Shown one piece after another: positions 1 to 7,978 of a stretch of DNA of 10,826 nt. How positions within the stretch are numbered: the first letter of the stretch is position 1; every line of letters starts with the position of its first letter. This DNA comes from an uncultured Bacteroidales bacterium. Its GTDB lineage: Bacteria; Bacteroidota; Bacteroidia; Bacteroidales; UBA932. The translations under genes were made by a program, and so were the position numbers. The stretch spans positions 1 to 10,826 of the forward strand of contig CAKUSF010000065.1 in the NCBI GenBank assembly GCA_934678915.1, read 5' to 3'. The notes beneath the pieces are model-generated. The model saw only the letters and a list, made by a program, of their open reading frames with translations. It was not told the origin of the DNA and did not search any database.

Positions 1-113
1 TATATTGAACCTTGTCACAAAAACAATAATTTTGTCTGCTCACGAATCAATTAAGAAATCGTCAAAAAACAAGTTGCAGCTTAATAAGAACCAACCATAT
101 TTCTCTGAAAAGG

Positions 114-139
114 CACTTCGACAAGCTCAGAGACCACCG
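114..139. repeat. Short dispersed-repeat-like motif
   Basis: The segment contains cttcgacaagctcag (116-130) followed by agaccaccg. Motifs of this kind (complement ctgagcttgtcgaag) recur between genes in many bacterial genomes, including Bacteroidota; this is from memory, not a search. Only one copy lies in this window, so its repeat status cannot be shown here. The rest of 1-248 has no recognisable gene. Reading frames enter from the left edge and stop at 52-54 and near 172, but neither resembles a known protein tail. Confidence 0.3.
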
Positions 140-248
140 AGGAAAAACCGTGCGGGAAATGGTAAATAATTAAAGATTCCGTAGCTTTATTTTCGATAAT
201 CTTGTGGAAAAATATTGAAGATTCCGCACGATTATCCCGAATACTATA

Positions 249-256
249 TATTTTTG
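249..256 (+). promoter_or_regulatory. Possible -7 box before the ATPase remnant
   Basis: TATTTTTG matches the Bacteroidota sigma-ABfr -7 consensus TAnnTTTG and lies 16 bases before the ATG of the broken ATPase gene. No good -33 TTTG is present at the expected distance upstream, and the region is A/T-rich, so a chance match is possible. Confidence 0.3.
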
Positions 257-272
257 CAAAAAACACTTCATC

Positions 273-717
273 ATGTTTATCGGCAGAGAGAAAGAATTGG
301 CTGAGCTCCGGAACACGCTTAATGCGGAGTCTTCTCAATTTGTCGCGGTTTATGGCAGACGCAGAGTCGGCAAGACTTTACTGATAAAGGAAGCGTTCGG
401 CAAAACCATCTCCTTTCATTATGCCGGAGCGTACAATGTGACGAAACGAAAACAGTTGCTGAACTTTAGCCTGGCATTGAAAAACGCCGGAATGGCAGAC
501 TTCCCTATTCCAGAAAATTGGTTCTCCGCATTCGATCTGCTTGAAAGTTATCTGGACAGCATCAAAACGGAAAAGAAAGTCGTGTTCCTTGACGAAGTGC
601 CATGGATGGACACGCAAGGCCGTGCACATCACAATGGTGACGACCTACGGTGTCAAGCACAATGAATATTTCAACAACATTCAATCCCAAGTAACGTTGG
701 ATGATCTGTTCGCTTAA
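273..717 (+). pseudogene. AAA ATPase (DUF234/archaeal-ATPase-like), internal deletion
   Basis: The first frame, from ATG 273, encodes the N-terminus of a P-loop ATPase: MFIGREKELAEL, Walker A GRRRVGKT at residues 28-35, and a Walker B-like VVFLDEVPW at about 103-111. It then runs out of frame and stops at 663-665. From about 610 a different frame encodes TRKAVHITMVTTYGVKH through to VTLDDLFA and a stop at 715-717. That is the typical extreme C-terminus of the same ATPase family. Intact members are usually about 450-500 residues, so roughly 1 kb between Walker B and the C-terminus is missing. The junction at about 606-613 also shifts the frame. The family is common in Bacteroidota and often lacks a firm role; some members are toxin- or defence-like. 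The product is almost certainly non-functional. A short N-terminal protein of 130 residues could still be translated. Confidence 0.88.
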
Positions 718-760
718 TCACCGATAAGAGTAAAAACACTACAAGATATAATTCGTAATT

Positions 761-2332
761 ATGATCCGAAAAGATACCTTCAGACTAATGTCTACCGCAG
801 CGGTGGCAGGGGCTTCCGCCATGGCTGTACCAGCCTGTTCTGACACAGAAAAGAAACAAGATGAAAGGCCGAACATCGTGCTGATTGTGGCGGATGACCT
901 TGGGCTCGGGGACGTGAGCCTTTACAGCGGGAGTAATCTCGTGCGAACTCCAAGAATCGATTCATTAGGAAGAGCTGGAAGGCGGTTCGACTGCGCTTAC
1001 TCCACGTCGGCAACCTCAACACCGAGCAGACTTGCACTGTTCACGGGGATGTACCCTTGGAGAGCGGGAGCGAGCATCCTGCCCGGAGACGCGCCACTAA
1101 TTATCGACACGGCAGCCAACACCCTGCCGAAAATGCTTCAGAATCTGGGATATGCAACCGGAGCGATCGGAAAGTGGCATCTCGGAATGGGGTACGGCAA
1201 ACTTGACTGGAACAAGCACATCAGCCCGGAGGCTAACACAGTGGGCTTTGACTTCACGAACATCATCCCTGCAACAGTAGACAGGGTTCCGTGCGTCTAT
1301 GTCGAGAACGGAGATGTGGTCAATCTGGATCCAGCTGATCCAATCACAATTGACTATGAGAACGAACTTCCAGGGGAGAAAAACGCTCACAATAGTCCTG
1401 AATTGATGGAAATGAGATGGGATCACGGCCATCAGGGCACGATCATCAACGGCATTCCGAGAATCGGCCACATGACCGGTGGAAAATCCGCTCTTTGGGA
1501 CGACTCCACTATGGCTGAATATTTCCTGTCAAAAGCGAAAACGTTCGTGACAATTAACTCGAACAAGCCGTTCTTCCTCTACTACGGACTTCATCAACCG
1601 CACGTTCCGAGGACAGCCGGAGCTGCATTCAAAGGAAAGACTTCCCTCGGTCCAAGGGGCGATGTGATCGCTGAGGCGGACTGGTGCGTGGGACAGATCA
1701 TCGATCACTTGGATTCGCTTGGTCTCATGGACAACACATTGATAATCTTTACATCCGACAACGGAGCTGTTCTTCAGGATGGCTACCAAGACAGTGCTCT
1801 CGAACTCGCTGCTCAGCAAGGTTACGATCCTGACAACGGTCTTCGCGGTGGGAAATATAGCCTCTTTGACGGAGGCACTCACATCCCTTTCATCGCATAC
1901 TGGAAAGACCGCATCAAGCCCTCCGTCTCAAAGGCTTGCTTCTGCCAAATGGATCTCTATGCCACACTCGCTGACATCCTTGGAGTAAAAGCACCAGAAG
2001 GGCTTGATTCAAAGGCTTACCCCGAAGCACTCATCGGCAAGGACATATTCAAAGGAAGGGAAACCTTGGTTCTCGAAGCACAAGGCCGACTCGCACTCAA
2101 GGAAGGAGACTACGTGATGATTCCGGCATATTCAGGAAGCAACGAGAATCCGACAGGCATCGACTTCGGCCTGAATCCGGAAGTGACCCTTTGGAACCTC
2201 GCAACTGACAGGAGCCAGAAGGAAGACCTTTCAAAATCAGACAAAGACTTGACTGACAAGATGATGCAATCATTCAAGAATATCGTGGGGAAGGCCTACG
2301 TCAGCGACTTCGAGGCAGAGGAACTTCATTGA
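761..2332 (+). CDS. Serine-type sulfatase, family S1, lipoprotein
   Basis: This protein of 523 residues is a type I sulfatase that hydrolyses sulfate esters, probably on host or dietary glycans, in the periplasm or at the cell surface. The signature RPNIVLIVADDLGLGD (metal ligands D45, D46) is followed by STPSR at 86-90. S86 is the residue converted to formylglycine, so this is a serine-type enzyme needing anaerobic maturation. GKWHLG (137-142), LHQPHVPR (278-285) and TSDNG (331-335, ligands D333/N334) complete the active-site set. The N-terminus is a signal peptide ending AVPAC, with C26 as the probable lipidated cysteine. The start at 761 is chosen because it gives the complete signal peptide. 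The gene is 43 bases after the ATPase remnant and 38 bases before the anSME gene, same strand, so it is very likely co-transcribed with its maturase. No clear TAnnTTTG box was found in 718-760. The exact substrate cannot be told from sequence alone. Confidence 0.95.
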   Translation: MIRKDTFRLMSTAAVAGASAMAVPACSDTEKKQDERPNIVLIVADDLGLGDVSLYSGSNLVRTPRIDSLGRAGRRFDCAYSTSATSTPSRLALFTGMYPWRAGASILPGDAPLIIDTAANTLPKMLQNLGYATGAIGKWHLGMGYGKLDWNKHISPEANTVGFDFTNIIPATVDRVPCVYVENGDVVNLDPADPITIDYENELPGEKNAHNSPELMEMRWDHGHQGTIINGIPRIGHMTGGKSALWDDSTMAEYFLSKAKTFVTINSNKPFFLYYGLHQPHVPRTAGAAFKGKTSLGPRGDVIAEADWCVGQIIDHLDSLGLMDNTLIIFTSDNGAVLQDGYQDSALELAAQQGYDPDNGLRGGKYSLFDGGTHIPFIAYWKDRIKPSVSKACFCQMDLYATLADILGVKAPEGLDSKAYPEALIGKDIFKGRETLVLEAQGRLALKEGDYVMIPAYSGSNENPTGIDFGLNPEVTLWNLATDRSQKEDLSKSDKDLTDKMMQSFKNIVGKAYVSDFEAEELH

Positions 2333-2370
2333 TCAGAAATATTCAAAACCGCTTCTAAATATTCAAAAAC

Positions 2371-3693
2371 ATGTCAGACGCGACATTTGAAAAGACCCTC
2401 ACCCTTGGGGACGCCATCCGCCTTTCCGGGCCCATGGCTTTCAATATCATGCTGAAACCGGCAGGTTCGCTCTGCAATCTGGACTGCAAGTATTGCTACT
2501 ACCTCGACAAGGCCGAGATCTACGGTGGCAGGGAGCCGCGCATGAGCGAAGCGATGCTGGAAAAGGTCGTTCAGGAATATATCAACGCCAATGAGGTGCC
2601 AGAGGTGACTTTCAATTGGCACGGTGGCGAACCGTTGGTTCTAGGACTGGACTTCTACCGAAAGGCCATTGAATATGAGCGTAAATATGCCGGGGAGAAG
2701 GTCATCCACAACACCATCCAGACCAACGGCACCCTTCTCAACCGCGAATGGGCGAAATTCCTCCACGACCATGATTTCCTTGTGGGAATATCTCTGGACG
2801 GCCCTAAGGATATTCATGACAGGTACCGCAAGGACAAGGGTGGCTTCCCGACTTTCGACAGGGTGATGAGCGGGTTGAATATTCTTAAAGGGGAAGGGGT
2901 TGAGTTCAACACGATGTCCACGGTGAACCATGCCAGCGAAGGCCGAGGTTTGGAAACTTACATATTCTTAAAAGAGGTCGGCAGCGGCTTCATGCAGTTC
3001 ATGCCGGTTGTGGAGCATGTCAAGTACCCGCTGAACGGGGCGGGCAAGCCGGACAAGAAGAAACGACCTTTCATCGTTGACCCGAAGACCGACGGAGCCG
3101 TCATTGCTCCATGGTCGGTGAGTGACATCGGCTTCGGGCGATTCCTCTGCGACATATTCGATTACTGGGTCCGCAACGATGTCGGCCGCATATTCGTCAC
3201 GAACTTCGATGCCACCCTTGCCAACTGGGTCGGTGAGATGCCGGGCACCTGCACCTTCGCCCAAACCTGCGGAGGCAATTCCGTCATCGAGCACAACGGT
3301 GACCTTTACCCTTGCGACCATTTTGTCTATAAGGACTATCTTCTGGGCAACATCACCGACAAGTCCATTGCTGAGATGATGCATTCCGACAAGCAGACCA
3401 CTTTCGGAATCGACAAGCGCAACAAGCTCCCCACCAAATGTCTGCGCTGCGAATGGCTTTTCGCCTGCAATGGCGAGTGTCCGAAGCACAGGTTCAACAC
3501 CTACGAGTCGCATCACGGTCGTGGCGGCGTAAGGATCGAGACCGGCCTCAACGCCCTTTGCGCTGGCTACCAGATGTTCTTCAGCCACGTAGCCCCCTAC
3601 ATGGACTACATGAAAGACCTCCTGTCCCGCAAGATGTCCCCTGCCTACGTCATCCCATGGGCCAGAACCCATGCGATTGGAGAAAAAAGATGA
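2371..3693 (+). CDS. Anaerobic sulfatase-maturating enzyme (anSME), radical SAM/SPASM
   Basis: The enzyme uses S-adenosylmethionine and 4Fe-4S clusters to oxidise the active-site Ser or Cys of sulfatases to formylglycine in the cytoplasm before export. It has 440 residues. The radical SAM motif is CNLDCKYC (C35, C39, C42), followed by WHGGEP (83-88) and SLDGP (141-145). The SPASM region holds the two auxiliary-cluster cysteine sets: C294, C300, C315, then C357-x2-C360-x5-C366-x3-C370, and C397. D316, directly after C315 in YPCD, matches the catalytic aspartate of characterised anSMEs. The sulfatase just upstream carries a Ser-type motif, which is the substrate expected for this enzyme. The two genes are 38 bases apart on the same strand. 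The last 129 bases are repeated in diverged form at 10560-10676. The gene is GC-rich (36 of 60 bases in one hand-counted line) and converges on the TPR regulator gene with a 68-base gap. Confidence 0.96.
   Translation: MSDATFEKTLTLGDAIRLSGPMAFNIMLKPAGSLCNLDCKYCYYLDKAEIYGGREPRMSEAMLEKVVQEYINANEVPEVTFNWHGGEPLVLGLDFYRKAIEYERKYAGEKVIHNTIQTNGTLLNREWAKFLHDHDFLVGISLDGPKDIHDRYRKDKGGFPTFDRVMSGLNILKGEGVEFNTMSTVNHASEGRGLETYIFLKEVGSGFMQFMPVVEHVKYPLNGAGKPDKKKRPFIVDPKTDGAVIAPWSVSDIGFGRFLCDIFDYWVRNDVGRIFVTNFDATLANWVGEMPGTCTFAQTCGGNSVIEHNGDLYPCDHFVYKDYLLGNITDKSIAEMMHSDKQTTFGIDKRNKLPTKCLRCEWLFACNGECPKHRFNTYESHHGRGGVRIETGLNALCAGYQMFFSHVAPYMDYMKDLLSRKMSPAYVIPWARTHAIGEKR
3565..3693 (+). repeat. Direct repeat A: 3' end of anSME
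   Basis: This segment (anSME codons 399 to stop) aligns with 10560-10676 in the same orientation. Both share a perfect run of about 30 bases (3607-3636 and 10593-10622), then one mismatch and 19 more identical bases. The second copy lacks 9 bases (codons M-D-Y) and has a different last few codons. Most other differences are at third codon positions. The two copies flank the whole minus-strand RiPP locus. Confidence 0.9.
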
Positions 3694-3761
3694 TATTTAT
3701 GATAGTCACCAACGTCTTACATCCGTATCAAGGTTGAAAAACTTAGACTTGCCTTTTACTA

Positions 3762-5453
3762 TCAGTACAGAAGGAACTTATCCTTATGGGGAGCTCCAGA
3801 GTTACGAATTCTCTCTTTAAGGCGTTTCTTTCTCATATACACCGCACTTTTACTCGGCATGTTAAAGATTCTCAGTATGATAGAGGCATCAAAACGGGCA
3901 ACAACACAACTAAAAAATCGGATATCGGTCTCATCCAGCAGTTCACGGAACTCATCCCGAAACTGGGTCATAACACCTCCATAGAGCCTGTTCAATTCGG
4001 ACTCAAACCGACGCTGTCCCAAGTCGTCCACATTGATTCCACCGATCATGTCTGAGATTTTTTCGTAAACCTCCGCCCTTAATCCATATGGCTTCAAATC
4101 CTTATTCTTGGCCGAATACAAAATGTTCGCTAACCTCTCTAACCAGAATCCTTGGGACAGATATAGTTTCAAATAATTTTTCTTGACAATATCATATTCA
4201 GCCTTGATTTGGGTTATGGATTTACCGGTTTCATCCAACCTCACATCCGCAGCCTCTTTCAAAATAAGGATTCTCTTTCGTTCATCCTCCGCCCGGCGAG
4301 CTCTGCCATAAAAGAATACTCCCACACTTAAAATAATGATTATAGAGACCGTTACATAGCAAATTGTCCAAAAACGATGAAAGATTATCGCTTTTTCCTT
4401 TTCGTGGCTTTGCTCAAGATAATAATTCTTCTGAGCTACAGAAGATGACTGAACCTGCATCTCTAGAACTCTGGCATCATAATCCTGAGTTGATCTGACA
4501 AGGTAGTCAAAAGCCCGTCCATTGTCCTTGTTTAATCTGTAAATACGAGCCATGCAGTAATTGAACTCAGCGCTTTCTCCATACCCATTTTCCCTAAGAT
4601 ACGAAATAATCGTTCTCGAATCTTCCTTTCTGCCAAACATCTCCAACAAGTATGCATAGGCACAATTTTGATTAAGACTAAGGGTATTTTGATTTCCCGA
4701 GAGTTTTATTGCTTCCTCGAATATTTCAAGAGCTTTTTTCTCATCGGCATATTGGCCGAAAGTCAACATCTTTCCATAAGACTTCATTGCCGACACTTTA
4801 TAATTCAATGGAAACTTGTCATCTGATATAATCATACTGAACAAGGAATCAGCCGCAGCATAGTTCATCATATTAACATAAGTTTTGGCTTTATTCAGTT
4901 CCATCATTTGTGCAAAATTCACATCGCCCGAGTTCTCAAAACAAGAAATCGCCTTATCATAGCAAGCATTGCATTCAGAATAATTATACGTTTTTGCATA
5001 TGTCCGCGCCATGTCAGAACATACAAAACCAACCATCCTCCGATCTTTAACTTTATCGGAATGCTCTAAAGCCTTGGAAAATGTTACAACCGCATCATCA
5101 TATCTTCCCATCGCACTTTGAATACGGCCAAGATAGCACAATGATTTTAACCTATCATCCAGATTTCCATGATGTTCATAATATTGGACAGCCGGAGTGA
5201 CGATGCGAAGGTTAGTGACAACAACTTGATTTCTGTCAAGAGCCATTGAGTACAGCAATGAATATTTCGCTTTTTGCGTCTTACCTTTTAATCTCAGTGT
5301 ATCGATGGATTCTATTATCATTAATGCACTGTCCGGCTTGACCCACATTATTGATTCTACTGAATCTAATGTTTCCTCAATTTTTTGATCAACGCAAGAG
5401 GTAAATAGAAACGCTAATGCTATAAAGATACTGTAAATTTTATGATCGCTCAT
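3762..5453 (-). CDS. Membrane-anchored TPR regulator with C-terminal HTH
   Basis: This 563-residue protein has the layout of Bacteroidota TPR regulators. The N-terminal signal segment ends LFTSC, with C20 a possible lipidation site or the segment acting as a membrane anchor. Residues 25-345 are helical TPR-like repeats; the clearest are GRIQSAMGRYDDAVVTFSKA (109-128) and ALEIFEEAIKLS (241-252). One transmembrane helix lies at about 361-383, followed by a charged coiled coil (385-430). The C-terminus (about 505-550), with DIRFFSCVVARFDASIILRI and KSAVYMRKKRLKERI, resembles the LuxR/HTH-like ending of this family. The layout implies a sensor outside the inner membrane and a DNA-binding end in the cytoplasm. 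It lies downstream of the RiPP operon on the same strand but is separated by 234 bases containing a promoter-like box, so it may be transcribed alone. It is a plausible regulator of the RiPP operon; this is inference from position. DNA binding is not proven from sequence. Confidence 0.85.
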   Translation of the reverse strand: MSDHKIYSIFIALAFLFTSCVDQKIEETLDSVESIMWVKPDSALMIIESIDTLRLKGKTQKAKYSLLYSMALDRNQVVVTNLRIVTPAVQYYEHHGNLDDRLKSLCYLGRIQSAMGRYDDAVVTFSKALEHSDKVKDRRMVGFVCSDMARTYAKTYNYSECNACYDKAISCFENSGDVNFAQMMELNKAKTYVNMMNYAAADSLFSMIISDDKFPLNYKVSAMKSYGKMLTFGQYADEKKALEIFEEAIKLSGNQNTLSLNQNCAYAYLLEMFGRKEDSRTIISYLRENGYGESAEFNYCMARIYRLNKDNGRAFDYLVRSTQDYDARVLEMQVQSSSVAQKNYYLEQSHEKEKAIIFHRFWTICYVTVSIIIILSVGVFFYGRARRAEDERKRILILKEAADVRLDETGKSITQIKAEYDIVKKNYLKLYLSQGFWLERLANILYSAKNKDLKPYGLRAEVYEKISDMIGGINVDDLGQRRFESELNRLYGGVMTQFRDEFRELLDETDIRFFSCVVARFDASIILRIFNMPSKSAVYMRKKRLKERIRNSGAPHKDKFLLY

Positions 5454-5509
5454 CCTAATTATTATTTATGCATTTTAAAAGTACTAACTATGAATCAGAA
5501 CCGCAAATG

Positions 5510-5517
5510 CAAAGGTA
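5510..5517 (-). promoter_or_regulatory. -7 box for the TPR regulator gene
   Basis: Read on the minus strand, TACCTTTG matches the TAnnTTTG consensus exactly and lies 56 bases before the regulator's ATG, giving a leader of about 50 bases. A weak TTG at 5541-5543 sits about 23 bases further upstream; no perfect -33 TTTG is seen at 19-21 bases. The rest of the 5454-5687 gap holds the C39 stub (5590-5679) and otherwise nothing recognisable. Confidence 0.5.
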
Positions 5518-5589
5518 AATATTCAATCAAACTTTCTCTCCAATAAGGATTTCAGACACATAACCTTTTATAATATGTTTTTATATATC

Positions 5590-5679
5590 CTATTTCTTGC
5601 CATAGTATTGCGCGACCATCTTCAAACACGTCGGACCACAATCCATTGAATCTCGTTGAATGTAACAATGGAACATCAT
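5590..5679 (-). pseudogene. Stub of a C39-peptidase bacteriocin/RiPP exporter gene
   Basis: An ATG-ATG start at 5679, 8 bases after the beta-barrel gene's stop, opens a 29-codon frame ending in TAG at 5590-5592. It contains YIQRDSMDCGPTCLKM and VAQYYGKK. This is the N-terminal signature of peptidase C39, the protease domain of ABC exporters (PCAT/SunT/ComA type) that cut double-glycine leaders while secreting peptides. Q8 fits the oxyanion glutamine and C14 the catalytic cysteine, with the family's Q-to-C spacing of six. The catalytic His and Asp, the membrane domain and the ATPase are all absent, and no continuation is seen in any frame of 5454-5590. An intact member is about 700 residues, so nearly the whole gene has been lost. 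The frame is too short for usual gene callers. Its place in the operon matches where an exporter gene is expected. A real 29-residue peptide is possible but unlikely. Confidence 0.8.
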
Positions 5680-5687
5680 TCTAATAT

Positions 5688-7976
5688 CTACAACCGCCCT
5701 CGTTCATCAGAACCGGCCTCGGAGCCACGGTAACGGGATTCGGTGGTGTTGAAACGATAGGAAACGGAAAACATCAGACCTTTGGATGCGATGTAGGAAT
5801 TGTTGTCGATATGAATGTCGCCAAAGTCAAGGGCATAACGGATCCTTGAGGTTCTGAATATGTCAGACCAGTATAGGCCAAGATTCCATTTTTCTGCCTT
5901 GAAGGATTTTGAGAAGCCGACAAGCAACTCACCTTGAGGGCGATAATGATAGACTGAATTGTTGCCAGCGGAGCTGAACGAAAAGTTGGCGAGCCCCCGG
6001 AATCCTTTACCCAAATCAAACATGTTCTGCATTGAAAATCTCAGCATAGGATCACCAAAGCTAGCACCGTTGATTTTAAGAAACGGCTTGTTCAGGAATA
6101 TATTCACATACGGAGTCCAAATTCCTATCGTTCCTGACCAATTCACAGCCAACGAAAGATTCCGGCTATGATCCACATTGAGCGGACGGGAGATCAACGC
6201 CTGAAGGTCACCATACCTCTCCACGACAGAGATTATCGGATTCCTCTTGTCAACGAAAGAGACCACGCTCCTGAATCTGCGCCAAGAATACATCAAGGTC
6301 ACGTCCCGAATGATGGTGGAGACCAAATCTGAGTTTCCGGAGGAATACTCGAAGGAGGAGATGTACTCGATGCTGTTCCGCATGTCGTGATACCTCGGAC
6401 GCTCTACCTTGGCGGTATAACTTAGCCCAAGGCGATGACGACCAAACAGTCTGCTGAGTGAAACCGATGGCAAAAAGCGTCTGTCATGGAAACGGATCCC
6501 CGAAACGTCACCGGTCTGCGAGCCTTTTTGTGAATTGTACTCGTAGCGGAGCCCGATTGAGATGGCAGTTTTTTTCAGGCTGAAATCAAAACCAGAGAAC
6601 ACAGCGGCCATGGATTCTTTCCGGAAACTTTCCACCGGACGAAGAAAAAAAACTCCTTGCGAAATCACGTTGAAATCCGTGTCATAGCCAGTCCTTGTGA
6701 CTTCACCACCATAAAACACGGAGCCCCACCCGAAAGCATGGCCCATCTTTACTTTGCCAGCGGCGAGAGTATAATCGTAACGAGCTCCGGTCAGAATATT
6801 ACCGGAATAATCCTGTGTCACGTCCTGACGGGTCGTATCGCGGCTGGAGGCCAAGAATCCATCCAGATCCACACGTGTCTTGGGACTAAGATTAAAGCCA
6901 AGATAACCACCGAGGTTGTGCGTGGTCATCCGCCGGTGGTTTTGGCTGTCGGAACACAAGAAAGACTCCTCTCCGGAACCGACTGTCAACGTCTCATTCG
7001 AGGTGATTCTATCCTGAAATCGAGGTGTGCGCACATAATCATATTCACCGCCGAAAGTCAACTTACCACCATCATCATAGTCAAAGCCAAGCGTTCCGTC
7101 AAAGCCAAGCCAATCAGTTCGTTGCAGAGATTTTCTAGTCTGTCGTACCGGATACTCGCCCTCCAACGAACTCACTCTTGATGCATCGGAATTTATTCTT
7201 GTGTCCCTAAAATTGAGCGCACCGAAAATGTCATAGTTTCCTCTACGGAAATTAAGGTTTGAATACCCGTTCTCCGAGATCAGACCGTCAAAAAGGAACG
7301 CCTCTCCCATGATATTCCCACTCAATCCATCGCCTTTCTTCCTGCGTGTGCGGATGTCAATGACCGCCCGCGTTGAGCCGGAATATTCCGATCCTGGTGA
7401 AATGACCACTCTCATGGAATGAATGTCATCTCCGGAAAGCCGCTTCAAAGCCAACTCACCGCGCATCTTCCGTCCGTTTATGAATATGTCAGGGCTTCCC
7501 TTGCCCAACACCGACAGTTTCCCGCCAGTTGAACTTACAAACGGCAGATACGGAAGAATATCCTCAGCCTTTCTGATCTGAGCCAACCTCGTACCCTTGA
7601 CAGTCACGGTAACGGAACGTCCGTCATTGACGTTCATCGGAGCGTCAGCCTTGACAGCACTGGCTTCAAGAAACATTGGAATGCGTTTGATAGTGACATC
7701 GCCAAGATTCCGCAAGCACACCGGTTCAATATATTCCTCATAGCCAAAACAATGAGCCACCAGCAAGACAGAATCTTCTTTCGCGTTAAGTACATAGCAC
7801 CCAAGAGAATCAGTGGTCGCAGCGGAGATTATTGACGAGTCCCTCAAAGAACAGGCTAACACATTGACTGATTCCACGCCAGCTCCCCGTTCATCCAAAA
7901 TACGATGCTTCGCCTGCCCGAATCCAAAGACAGGGACAAGAAAAGCCACCAGATATATTGACAGTTTCAATCTCAT
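5688..7976 (-). CDS. Outer-membrane beta-barrel protein, TonB-receptor-like
   Basis: This protein of 762 residues has a signal peptide (1-20, ending GFGQ) and a carboxypeptidase-regulatory-like beta-sandwich (about 21-105, with TTDSLGCYVL and VAHCFGYEEY). Next comes a plug-like domain (about 115-212) with the family sequence KAEDILPYLPFVS, GKGSPDIFINGRK and GSEYSGSTRAVIDIRT. A long run of alternating amphipathic beta-strands follows to about 750 (for example RHRLGLSYTAKVERPRYHDM and LMFSVSYRFN). This is the outer membrane protein beta-barrel family (OMP_b-brl_3-like) related to TonB-dependent receptors; no clear SusC hallmark and no SusD partner are present. Its ATG is 2 bases after the maturase stop, so translation is probably coupled. 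It could pass the mature peptide through the outer membrane, take up a substrate, or serve in immunity or sensing; which one cannot be told here. The C-terminus ends in a charged SEAGSDERGRL tail rather than at a final strand residue. Confidence 0.88.
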   Translation of the reverse strand: MRLKLSIYLVAFLVPVFGFGQAKHRILDERGAGVESVNVLACSLRDSSIISAATTDSLGCYVLNAKEDSVLLVAHCFGYEEYIEPVCLRNLGDVTIKRIPMFLEASAVKADAPMNVNDGRSVTVTVKGTRLAQIRKAEDILPYLPFVSSTGGKLSVLGKGSPDIFINGRKMRGELALKRLSGDDIHSMRVVISPGSEYSGSTRAVIDIRTRRKKGDGLSGNIMGEAFLFDGLISENGYSNLNFRRGNYDIFGALNFRDTRINSDASRVSSLEGEYPVRQTRKSLQRTDWLGFDGTLGFDYDDGGKLTFGGEYDYVRTPRFQDRITSNETLTVGSGEESFLCSDSQNHRRMTTHNLGGYLGFNLSPKTRVDLDGFLASSRDTTRQDVTQDYSGNILTGARYDYTLAAGKVKMGHAFGWGSVFYGGEVTRTGYDTDFNVISQGVFFLRPVESFRKESMAAVFSGFDFSLKKTAISIGLRYEYNSQKGSQTGDVSGIRFHDRRFLPSVSLSRLFGRHRLGLSYTAKVERPRYHDMRNSIEYISSFEYSSGNSDLVSTIIRDVTLMYSWRRFRSVVSFVDKRNPIISVVERYGDLQALISRPLNVDHSRNLSLAVNWSGTIGIWTPYVNIFLNKPFLKINGASFGDPMLRFSMQNMFDLGKGFRGLANFSFSSAGNNSVYHYRPQGELLVGFSKSFKAEKWNLGLYWSDIFRTSRIRYALDFGDIHIDNNSYIASKGLMFSVSYRFNTTESRYRGSEAGSDERGRL

Positions 7977-7978
7977 TG

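Noticed and set aside
81..338. Minus-strand 85-codon frame over the left intergenic region
   Set aside because: It runs through the dispersed-repeat-like motif and into the ATPase start; it has no protein-like features and looks like a chance frame.
2968..3672. Long minus-strand open frame of 234 codons inside the anSME gene
   Set aside because: It lies fully opposite the well-supported anSME gene, has no recognisable motif, and follows from the GC-rich codon pattern of the sense strand.
3694..3761. Possible bidirectional terminator between anSME and the TPR regulator
   Set aside because: AAGG and CCTT can pair around 3730-3755 and a few T follow, but the stem is only about 4 bp, too weak to call.
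6657..7181. Plus-strand open frame of 174 codons within the beta-barrel gene
   Set aside because: It is antisense to a clear outer-membrane barrel gene, with no start context or motif.
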